Of a DNA stretch of 64,000 nucleotides, positions 33,573-45,200 are shown one piece after another (position 1 is the stretch's first letter; each line of letters begins with the position of its first letter). Under the pieces are notes generated by a model. That model had not been told where the DNA came from. It did not search any database and was given only the letters and a program-made list of their open reading frames with translations. The DNA comes from Circinella umbellata (Eukaryota; Mucoromycota; Mucoromycetes; Mucorales; Lichtheimiaceae): NCBI GenBank assembly GCA_025093555.1, contig JAIWNF010000016.1:496001-560000 (forward strand). The letters are read 5' to 3'. Both the position numbers and the translations under genes were made by a program.

Positions 33573-36500
33573 ATGACCGATTTTCCTCGGCCAAGTCAAG
33601 CAAGAATTACTTCAGATATAAATATCATGTATGATCCTTATGGGTTCGACGATGATGATACAACCGGCAGTACTGTATCTAGTGTTGCTTATAGTCAGTC
33701 CACTCGAAATCATGAATTAAAACGTACACTTAAAGCACGGCATTTGGCGGTAAGATATTATTATATTCATCTTGTTTTGTCGTAATATTAACATATGATA
33801 ACTGGCTATAATCTCTTTTCTCTCTCTCTCTCTCTCATTCTCTCTTCTTCATATCTAACTGTGGGAAGATGTTGTAAACAACGACCTTGTATTGTAGATG
33901 ATTTCGCTAGGCGGTGTCATAGGTCAAGGGCTTTTTCTTGGATCAGGTGCAAATTTGAATTTGGGAGGTATATAAAAATAACTTTATATTTTCTGTGAAA
34001 CCAAGTCAACTTTTTGTGACACTAATAGAATTTTTTTTACAAATGTAACAAAAAAAAATTGATGCTGTTAGGTCCTTTGGGTGCCTTACTAGGTAAAGCG
34101 AATTTCTAAAGTGAATTGATTATAATAGCGAAATAATGTCATTGAATTAAAAGGTTATCATCATATTATTATTTCTTGATAGCATACGCTATTGTTGGAT
34201 TTATTGTTTTTTGGGTAGCTTGGTCTTTGGGTGAAATGGCAGCATATCTTCCGGTTTGTACTATTTTTTTTTTTTTTTTCGCAATAAAAGCTTCTATCCA
34301 TTTAACTTTGTACTATATGAACAAAAAAAAAATAGATTTCTGGATCATTTACTATTTTTTGTCAACGATTCGTCGATCATTCTTTTGGTGCAGCTATTGG
34401 TTACAACTATTGGTAAAAATAAGTTCCACAAAACTTTTTTTTCTGTGAGGATGTATTTTTGTTTCCAAATTCTTGCATATCTGTGTTATCAACAAATTAG
34501 ACAGAAGGTGTGCCGAATTTACATATGATCATAGTATCTATTATTACAACTGAGATAGCTAATATTCTGTTTTTGCTGTGCTTTTTTAATTATAATTAGG
34601 GTTAGTTTTGTCTGCTCATTTGTTTGTTAAGAGAAAACGATAATTATATCAATTAGAAACTGTGAATCGAACAATATGTATGTTGTTGTTTTTTATAGGC
34701 ATGCTGGTCTATTGTGGTAGCTAGTGAATTGACTGCTCTGCCAATTATCATGAGATTTTGGGTAGACGATATACCAGATTACGCATGTGAGTAATGTAAA
34801 CAAAATCGTTGCTATGTTTTCTTCTTCCGTATACTTATACATTCGTGACGAAAAATACTAGGGTCAGCAATCTGGTTGGTTGTATTAGTCCTTATTAATA
34901 CACTAGGTGCTCGAGTTTATGGTGAAACAGAATATTGGTTCAGTTTGGTAAATTATAAAAAAAAAGGTTTTGTTGAAATAATAAAAATGGATCATTTGCA
35001 TTAATGTATATCATTTAGATAAAAGTATTGACAATATTAATTTTCATCATTGTCGGATGTTTCATTTCTGGAGGCCTTATTGGGTAAATATATAGATATA
35101 GTTATAAGAGAGAATTTATTTTTGATCATGACCTATTTAGCTAAATGCGTTAACACTTTCATATTTCCCCATTATTTTCTTTTCTATCAAAAAATCATAT
35201 ATGTATGCTCTTTTACAGTGGTAAAACCTTTGGTTTTGAATATTGGAATAATCCAGGTGCTCTACCATATGGTGCAAAAGGAGTCATTGACTGTTTGATT
35301 TTATCTGTGTTTAGTATGCAAGGTAACGTATGATATTAGAAATTTATTTTCTCATTATTGACGAGAGGAAGAAGTTCTATAGTAAAAAAGATATTTAATG
35401 ACTTCATGTGATGCTTTTTACTTTCTAGGTACCGAAATTGTAGGAATTACAGTACGTATTATTATATAATTGTTTGTCAAACAATAGGTGAAAGTAAAAT
35501 TGAATATGAGCATAAGGGCGAGAATGAACATAATAATCAACTTTTATGCATATAACATCTAAAAACCCATTACTATAGGCTGGTGAAACAGGAAATCCAC
35601 GCAAGGTTTGTCAATGATAAATTATAAGTATCTCAAGTGACAGTCGCACAAAAACTCATAGAACAAATACATTTAATTTTTTTAGCACGTTCCTAGAGCT
35701 ATCAGAAACGTTTTTTGGCGTATTCTTGTATTTTATATTTTCGCAAGTAAGTAAATATCTGTAACAGCACAAATTGCCTATTATTATTTATACTGAACAT
35801 GTATAACTAATTGTCGCTTAAATAAAAAATTACGCAGTTTTTGTTATGGGCATGGTAATTCCTTATGACGATCGTAAGTGAATAAAACACGTCTTTCTAT
35901 TTATCTACTATGTAGCAGTATAGTCATCAGTGTGCTTTTTTGTTGTTGTTATACAATACAAGTGCTTTATATAATAAACTGCAGAAAGGATCAACTAATT
36001 AAGTTTTACTGTATTATATTGTGAAATGTAACTACAATAATCAGCACAAATTTTTAGCACGAAAGAACCAATTGAATTAGAGGGATCAGCTGAAAACCCC
36101 GTATCACCATTCACTATGGTATTTGAGAAAGGAGGGTTGCAAGGTGTAGAGCACATTATGAATGCTATCATTTTAATTACTGTAAGTAATATTACAATTG
36201 ATTTGCCTATTTAGACAATTATTAACTGTATTTTACATTGCCATTATTATTATTCTTTAACCTTTTGTACCTGTCCTAAAGATTTTATCTTGTGCAAATA
36301 GTGCATTTTATGTCAGTAGTCGTACAATGCTAGCATTATCTCAAGGTATTTATTATTGCTTTTTTTCCTTTGGTGAAAGTAGATTTTGTTTTTGTACTGT
36401 ACTTTGCATTGAATATTCATTAATAATCCGACTTTATAGAAGGACTTGCTTGGCATAAACTATGTAAGCAATATACTTTTTTTTAATCCATCAATAGATA

Positions 36501-37128
36501 TAAATATTATTCTACAATACATTTATTCTAAATAAGTAATGCATGTACAACAAAAAAAACAGCATATATTTCAAAACATGGTGTTCCAATCTATGCTTTG
36601 GCATGTACCGTACTTGTCAGTTTGGTTGCATTCGCAACATTTTTTATTCCAGGACAACAATTATATGTTATTCTTACAAAATTAGTCGGTATCGCTGGCT
36701 TAACGACCTGGTTTGGAATCTCATTAGCTCATTACAGATTTCGACAAGCATTCATTGCACAAGGTCGAACCATGGAAAGCCTACCAATGCAAGCTCCATT
36801 ACATCCATTCGGTGATATTGCAGGTATGATTGGATGTGCTGTCATCACATTTGCTGCTGGATATTCCTATTTTGTTCCTGCAGATGCGGTTGGATTAATT
36901 GGAAATTATGGCGGTACTATCCTATTTATTCTTGGATTTGGAATTACCAAAATTGTTACCAAATCCAAAATGGTTCCTCTAAAAGAGATTGATCTGGATA
37001 CTGGACGAATAGATACAATGATGTTTGTTGGAGATGATGAAGATGAAAAAAATATTGGGAAAGTGGAACAAGACCGTGAAACGTGGTATCAGCGAGCTTG
37101 GAAAAGGGTAGTAATTGCTATCACCTGA
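33573..37128 (+). CDS. Amino acid permease, APC/YAT family
   Basis: Plasma-membrane H+/amino acid symporter of the fungal YAT group, about 12 membrane helices. My model gives 562 residues from 18 exons: 33573-33749, 33898-33967, 34072-34092, 34183-34253, 34336-34412, 34600 (one base), 34699-34786, 34862-34947, 35019-35083, 35219-35322, 35429-35451, 35579-35605, 35686-35746, 35838-35877, 36058-36181, 36282-36345, 36440-36463, 36563-37128. Family motifs: RHLAMISLGGVIGQGLFLGSG (family I-G-x-G-L-F-x-G-S-G), VAWSLGEMAAYLP, GSFTIFCQRFVD, FGAAIGYNYW, EYWFSL, FGFEYWNNPGAL, GTEIVGITAGETGNPRK, HVPRAIRNVFWRI, SRTMLALSQEGLA, SKHGVPIYALA. Several exons are only 21-27 nt. Between the exons ending 34412 and starting 34699 the phase closes only if one base is added (see findings). 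The N-terminal acidic tail is typical of family trafficking signals. Substrate cannot be told. Confidence 0.88.
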
Positions 37129-39271
37129 AGAGAAAGAAGACAAAAAAGAAGAAATATTTCATATATACCATTTATTACTGCAAAACATTGTTAAAAATCA
37201 AGAAACATAAGTTGTTGCTTAAAATCAAGGAGATAGATATATAATAGTAATACTACATCATATAAAATATATTAAGATCTTTTGTAATATATATAAATAG
37301 CTCCAATTCCTTACTACGTATAAAGGAAAAATAATAATAAGAGATTGTACTTTCTGACTACATAAAGTTACGTACGTACTGTGTATCTAAAAAAAGGCAT
37401 CAAAAACCTGGTCCAAAAAATTATCAGTTCTTAGGGCAAGTTTAATTTAGTTTTTTGGTACACTTCATGATTTGATTCAAAAACTCACATCAATATAACT
37501 GCTTGTCCATTATTAATATCCGTATAATACACATGCTTAAAATCAAACCGTTTCTTCTTATAAGAAACTAAGAAGCTGAAAAAGGCTATAAATATAGTTC
37601 AGTGTGAGCGAGATATATATTAATTTGGTTTGAATAAAATTTTGCAAGAGGCTTATTAATATAGCGCTATCATATTATTTATATGCAAAGAACTTGTTTT
37701 ATGCTGAGATACGTACAGTAACAAAATAATCTGGTTTACATACTTACATTTGCAAAATATATATTCTATAATTAGGCACCCAGCTGATGATTTACCGTGA
37801 GAAACCGATATCAATGTTTTAAAGAAGATATGATTAGATAGTTTAGCCTGATCTACCAGCTGATATATATACGGATTATTGGGATTATTCTATTATTAAG
37901 GATTTGCTGCATGACGCCATCTCACAAACATGGCGAAATGTACATACACTAATAAAGTATAAGGAGCTTGGAACCAAAGTGTTCAGAGCTCTACTACGTA
38001 TGGATCAGATCCATCGAGTATGTGGCTGTGAGTCTTTGCTTGTTTATATGTGAGATCGTCAACTACTGTGCATAAATGATGATTTTCTTTTTCCAGACAA
38101 CTGACAACAAATTCTCTCTATGCTATAATAGCAATAATGCTGATAGTCTCTTAGTTGTACTACTTTTGTTGATTATTTTGATTTATCTTATAAAGTACAA
38201 CGTGGAAGATAGTGGTATAGACCAATATATACGTAAAGGTAGATTGGCACTATTCTCAGTTTCAAAGAAGGTTTTCTTTATATTAGTGATGACTGTATGT
38301 ATACATATCATACAGGCTAACCAAAAATAAATTTATATAACGAAAAGCAATCTGCTATTTTAAATTTATATATAATTGAAAACAGTAAAAAAAAGAGGGC
38401 TACACTACTCTGTGGTTGTCCAGTTTATATCACATGGATTATATAACTTTTAATTTACTATGTTGCTTTATTATAAACATATATATATGTACTACCATGA
38501 GCAGGCTTTTGTTAGTACATATACCTTTCTCAAAACTTACAAAATTAGAAATATCATAACGAATATAAAGCCAAAAAAAATGAGTGACGAAATGTAAATG
38601 AAAAGAGGTAACTTCTTTAAAATATTCTCAAAAGATGTAACCGACGAAAAAACGCGCTTTTTAATACATAAATAATAACGAACTTTATTAGTAGCAATAT
38701 ATATATATATGTATTATGCCTAGTAAATACGTACACGTATTTCACATACATATGATAGTTTAATAATAAATCCAGCCACCTTTTAAACCCCAAGCAACAA
38801 CCAGAGAAAAATATAAAACGTGTGCAAAACTACAAATTTTAAATGGTTCAAGCTATTAGTAATAAAAAAAAACCAAGTGGGCCCAAAGTTTTTTAGTTTA
38901 TGATCAGCAAAAAAACAAGAGACAAATACAGTTCCTGCATTTTTCTTTAGCTCTTGTTCATTTTTTTATTATTCCTTTAAAGAAGCTTGTATCTTGTATA
39001 AAAAAAGTTGTGTAGTCCTAATGCATACTCCACCTACATAGAAACTGATCGGTCGGGCTTTTCCTGGACGTCAGCACAGGGCCCTTTTTTTGTGTTCTAA
39101 CTCTATAGTTCTCTATTCGTATTTTTTTTTCTTTTCTTTCTATTATTATTATTCAACTCAACAAAATCTATTACAGCAATAACAATAACGTAATAAAAAT
39201 AACGTTTTGTTTTAAACGCTCGCTCGTTCGTTTATAATCATATATAAAGTATATAACTGGATCTGCCGGAC
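37129..39271. other. Intergenic with a doubtful two-exon ORF
   Basis: 2.1 kb of AT-rich sequence upstream of the giant ASH-repeat gene. Apart from the candidate at 37847-38330 (separate entry) no gene is seen. A T-rich tract at 39120-39145 lies in the promoter of the next gene. Confidence 0.5.
37847..38330 (+). other. Possible orphan gene fragment (two joinable exons)
   Basis: An open stretch from about 37847 to a GTATGT donor at 38019 encodes DLPADIYTDYWDYSII... and SQTWRNVHTLIKYKELG. It joins in phase, after a TTTTTCCAG acceptor at 38094-38096, to a second open stretch (TTDNKFSLCYNSNNADSLLV...) with one or two hydrophobic segments and a stop at 38328-38330. Composition looks protein-like, but I find no start-codon exon in phase and no domain. 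It could be a relic or a fast-evolving small membrane protein. Confidence 0.25.
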
Positions 39272-42200
39272 ATGACCAGTCGCAATGAGCGCTTGTGGTC
39301 GTCGTCGTCGTCTTCCTCTCACTATAATCCAGAAGATCTTTTGCACACTAACAGCAAAGCTATGACGGTGAGTAATGGTAACGGAAACAGCAACAACAAT
39401 AATGACGGCCAAAATAATAACACCCATAATCATACATTATCGACCAATGGTTTGATTAATACTACTACTGCTTCATCCAATACTATCACTAATGCTTCTA
39501 ATGGTATTAACAACAGTAACAACAATAATAGCAGCAGTAATAATAATAATAATAATAATAATAGCAACAAACAGCAATTGTTTGAATTGGTCAACGTTCA
39601 CAACCGCATTACGTTAGACAATGTATATCAAAATGGCCTACATGCATTGAAACGACTAGAAATACGCAATTTGACCGACCAACGGATCCTGGTCAAGATG
39701 CGCTCAAACTTGCGTAATCAAATAGCTTTTCAACTGGATAACGAAAACCTACATAACTTGCCAACGAATGTGATTGATACTATTACCACTACTAACACGG
39801 TTGAATGGGCAAGAAACGATGCTTCGAACGAGTTTCATTTCAGTCAACTCTTTAATTATGTCAATCATATCGATCACCTAGAACTTGCGCCGCAAGAATC
39901 GCGACCTTTTATATTAGCATTTCTACCAGAAACAAACCGACGAACAAAGGAAGATATATTGACACGAGGAAATAATGATGATGATAATGATGATGCTAAC
40001 GATTCATTCGAGGCTGGAAGACGATTTAGCTTACATGATTTAGCAGCTGAAGAAGGCAATATGTATGAGACCTTTAATGTTACTGGAAGTTTATTTTTCT
40101 TTGGATACTATGTGGATGATGAAGCAGCACCCATAACAACGACAACAACAGCTACTACACAGCAACAACAACAAGAGCAAGAAACAACAACAGCATCTAC
40201 AGCAACATCTACACCGGCATTATATCAATTATCGGTCAAGTTTCGAGCAAGTGTATGTCAATCAGTGATGTGGACAGATGTAGCTGAAACAGGTGTCAAT
40301 TTTGATGATTGCATGTTGGGAGAAGAATGTTACAGGGACTTTACCATTCAAAACAATTCTGAGGTCGAACTTCATTGGTTGGTGAACACAGTCGATCTAT
40401 CCAATCTAAATCGTGAAGGGTGGTTACAATTTTCGGATGCAGAAACCGGTAGAAGGCTATTAGATTACGAACCTATTCCAGGCCACTCTCATCGTCGTGT
40501 GAGATTGACTTTTATGCCTAAGGAAGTAGGAGAATTCAACTATGATTTACAAATAGAAAATGCAAATGACGCACGGAATGTTGTCCAAACAAAAGTCCAT
40601 GCATCGGTTCGTTCCATCTTGCGTCAAGAGTCATTGATCATCAGTAGTGGAAATGTCATTGATTTTGGCGATTGTATATCGGGTACATGGACTATGCGAC
40701 AGATAGTACTCAATAATGTTGGGGAATCACCCGTTGAAGTACGTTTCATCCCTGAAACAGCTGATGTTGTGTTTGATATTAAGGCGGGGTTGGAACCGGG
40801 TACAGCAGCATCAACATCACAACAACAACAAAATGGAGGGAAGACAAAAGAGCAACAACAACAACCGGATCAAGAGTTCCCAGGACGATTAATCGGTGGA
40901 AAACGACAGCTTGAATCAGAAAAGGGATCATCGAGTGCAATAACAACAACACCTACTGGTGCTAGTATCAGTGAAGTATCAGCGCCTAACAGTGAAGTCA
41001 GTTCAAGAGCATCATCACCAACATCATCAAGAAATATGTCACGTACTGTAGAATATGAAAGTTCTCCATCACCAACATCGCAAGAGTCGTATGGAAACAC
41101 CAATAGTATTTCAACAACAGGTGCAGGTGTAGGTACAAGAATACAAACGCCAACGGATAATGTATATGATTCTTCAACAGCTGACGAGTCAGCGAGCCGA
41201 TTGATAGAATTATCAAGAGATAGAGCATCAACACCAACATTAAATTCAGGGGAGAGCTATACACGTATTGAAGATCTTGTATTACGACCCGGAAAAGAAC
41301 GTGTTATTCAAGTATCATATCGACCAAGAAAAGATTCGTCTATTAATGATTTCAATGCTGGACAATTGATTCGGCGTAACTTCCGTATTGTCCTAGAATA
41401 TGGTTGTGATCGTAGTGGTACCGAACCAAAGGAACGTAAAGCCATTCAGTGCAAGACACGTACATGTACTTCCTTTGTCGAAGCAATCCCCAAGGCCATT
41501 AATTTTGGTGATACAGATGTGGGCACTTTGAAATCTCTTCCGATCAACATTTTCAATCGATCTGACATTATTGCCCGTGTCGAATTGCAATTCTCCTCCA
41601 AAGTTTTGAACTGTTTACGCGGTGAAATTGTCATACAACCACGTAGTTATGTCGAACTCAAATTGGATCTATACCCAAGAAAAGTCAATCCAGAGTATCG
41701 TAAACAGATTACCCTCGTCAATTATTTGAACCGTGATAATGATCAAATTATCGAAGTTCAAAGTACCAATATTGATAAAAATCGAGTGACATTCCATTCC
41801 TTGTTTTACCGGATATTGACTACTACAGGCGCTAACTTTTTGGATTTTGGTTCGATCGTTCTTAATTCACCTTCTATTCGTACGTTCACTGTCGAGAATA
41901 TACGGAGCGCGCCATTGACATTGGAAGTGACCACATCATTACCAGATGATATTACCGTGTTTGTCAAGAAAAAACGGTCTGATCAACAATCTACTAAGAT
42001 TGTTCAACCTATTGCGATTGCTGGCCAACAAAATATTTCTACAGTAAAAAAGGAAATGGGCAAATCAAGTGAGTGTTACATTTACATTACCCCCTTACGT
42101 GTAACGAATACAAAAAAAAATAGCAATAATATAAACATTGAAACTTTGAGTTTTTTTACGCTAAACCTTATTTAACCTTATTATTTGTTTTCAATTTAGC

Positions 42201-45200
42201 GCTTGCCAATTTGGATCGTAACATAGCAACGGGTGTATCTGTACCACGACCAATACAAACTACTATAAGTAAAAATAATAATGGTTTACAACCATCAACT
42301 ATTCATCGTGGACAATCTAGTGCTACTGCTACACCATCCACAGCTATTGCAGCAGATAGTTATTCAACAGCTTATTTGGATCTTGCAACGACACCACTAC
42401 GACATTCAACGTCATTACGTAGAAAACAAGTACTTTTGAAAAATTCAACCAAACCAATTCTGACACAAGCGTCTCACATTAGTCGTATAATCAAGCACCA
42501 TCGAGTTTCCGATTTAGCTGAACGCAATACATCCAAACACAACAAGAATCGTGGTTCATCGAAAGAATCCAGAAACACGGCACCAAAAAATCCCAAATCA
42601 AATGGATCAAAAAAACGATCACCACAAAGAGAAGACTTGTTTGATGGGGAAGGTGTCAAATCCAAAAGATCGCTGGGAATTACAGCAGCTCGATACAAAT
42701 CACGCAAGAACTTGGATTGGGCTGACATCGCTGGTAAATCGCGTGTTCCCTTTGAAGATTTAATTTCAGTATTGGAACATGGGTCCAAAGCAGCTACACC
42801 TTTATTTCCCAAACAGTCTGCTGAAGAGCGTTTTGTTCGACAACAATTGGCATGGCGTCGAGAATTAGACCGATTAATTGAAAAAGGAGATCTTGTTCAA
42901 TCATCTACAATCGAAGTAGCTCCCCACGGTGAAGAGGAAGTCGTCATTGTATTTACACCCAATGGAGAAACCAAACCACATGTACAAAGTGCACCAAAGA
43001 AACAAGATGCGCGGATCTTTTTACGACTTGTTAGCTTTGATCGTAATATTGAACAAGAAGAATTTACTAGTTTACTATATGGAGATCAATCAACGATTCC
43101 TGTTCGTGAAGTCATTGTCCGAGCACAATTATGTCGTTCCATTATGGACTTGGGACAAAAGAATATCAATTTTGGACTTGTGGAACGAAATGAACGACAT
43201 GCCAAGTCAATTGTTTTACATAATCGAAGTGAGACACCCTTATTATACGCTATTCGTAAGTCCGGATCTATCGCTTCAGGAGATATAATTTTGGGTGCGG
43301 GACGATACGGTGTGGTCCGAGCCTTTGGTAAACGTGAAATCGAATTTGTTTTCGAACCTACATTAGCAGGGCATTTTATGGAACGATTAATAGTCGAAAA
43401 TATTCGTGATCGAACCAATGATCGTGTATTACTACTCAAAGCGATGGTGCGTAAACCATCCACTTTCTTCATCAAGTCATTAGAACTCAATTTTGGACCT
43501 TGTCTTGTGGATCAGACATGTCAACGAGTACAAACAATCGTGTTTACAAATACCAACAAACAAACACGTTTATTTGAAATCCGAGTGGATCCAAATGAAG
43601 CAAATTTTGGACGAACTTATGGTGAATTTGATTTTGTGGTAGAGGATGATGAATCAAGTCAATTATCCAAGGAAGCGGAAGAAGAAATCGAAAACTTGGA
43701 ACAAAAATTGAAAATTGCAAGACGTAAGAAGCAGGCTGATAAGGAAAAGAAATATTTGAAGAAATTGGCCAAGTTACGTAATCAGGACGTACCTGAAGAA
43801 GAGGAAGACGGTAGAGAGGTGGGAGAAGAGGAAAGTAAGAAAAAGGAAAAAAACAAGGAGAAGAAGAAAAAGGATAAAGAAGCCAATGACACTGGATCAA
43901 CAACAGGAGTTGATGATCAAGGTGCTAGCAGTAATAAAAAATCAAGCGCAACAAACGAAGAAACGATCAAGGAAAATTCCAATGTTTTCAAAAAGACGCC
44001 AGAAAGTGTTGTATTTCCTTTGGATCCAAATGCCACCAAGACCATTTCGGTACGTTTTAAGGCTATTACACGTCCTATTCAAATCGATAACAATACCCCG
44101 GTGGAACACATCCAGCAAGTTCGTGGACAAATTATGGCTCATGAATACAAAAACACCGATACCAACAAAATGATCTCATATACAGCTACATTATGTGAAG
44201 ATCAAGCAGCATACAAGGAAGCGCTTGCCAATGAATCATCGGATAAACAAATTGGTTCATCAACAGAAACAAATGCAGCAGCAACAGATGATAGTATTGT
44301 TGTGATTGAAAGTGTAGCAGCAGAAACACGTACAAATAGAACAGACCCAATGATGGATGATCAACCTGAACCTTTGAAATTGGAACGATCCGTCTTTGAT
44401 GGAGGCCGAGTTGAAGTAAATCAAAAATCTACATTCTATGTTCGTGTTTCCAACGAGTCTGATGAACCACTTGAATATGAATTCTTGTTGGATACGAATG
44501 AAAAGGACTTTTTTATCTGTCCAGAAACAACAACGCCTTTGGCACCGAAAGAAATTCGTAAACTCATGTTTGAAATTTTACCAACCAGTGTGGGCAAACA
44601 AGAACATACAATTTGTATTCGAAACTGCCATACCAATGTTATGCAAACATTTACTCTTGAATGTCTTGTCCATTACAAGTCGTATTTAGCCTTCCCATCG
44701 TTATCAGAAGGAAATCAAGGTGAATTAGATTTGGGTTTCTCATATGTGGATCCTGGTACCAAGTATTCTCAAGTGACACCGTTGTTAGTGGAAAATGTTT
44801 CCGGGCAAGATTTGTTTATTACATGTCAAAGTAATTTGTCACATCAAGTATTAATCTTTGTGGACGAAGCAGGTGAACGTGGATTGGTAGAGATGATGCC
44901 GTTCAAGAGTGGATGTATGACAACGGTATGGGTGGCAGTCCAACCTAATTTGTTGACTGGGTACCTGGGCAGTTCATCAGCAGATGAATGTCGTGAACTT
45001 GTAGGTGGTATCAAGTTTTCAATTTATACGGAAGATGATCAAGCACAGTCTACAATAGAAACAGAGGCTGTTCAAGAAAGAGCAGAAGGAGCAGAAGAAG
45101 GTGGTCAAGAAAGAAAATCAGGAGATGAAAACAATAATGATCGATTAGTATTGATGTTGACACAAACGGTCAAATTTATTTCAATTATTGGCCAATCTCA

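Noticed and set aside
42929..43288. Plus-strand 119-codon ORF in another frame
   Set aside because: Overlaps the long ASH-repeat frame fully, with no domain and no start or splice support.
43544..43903. Minus-strand ORF of 119 codons rich in Pro, Phe and Ser
   Set aside because: It lies opposite the Lys/Glu-rich insert of the ASH-repeat gene, so it is antisense to a purine-rich coding strand.
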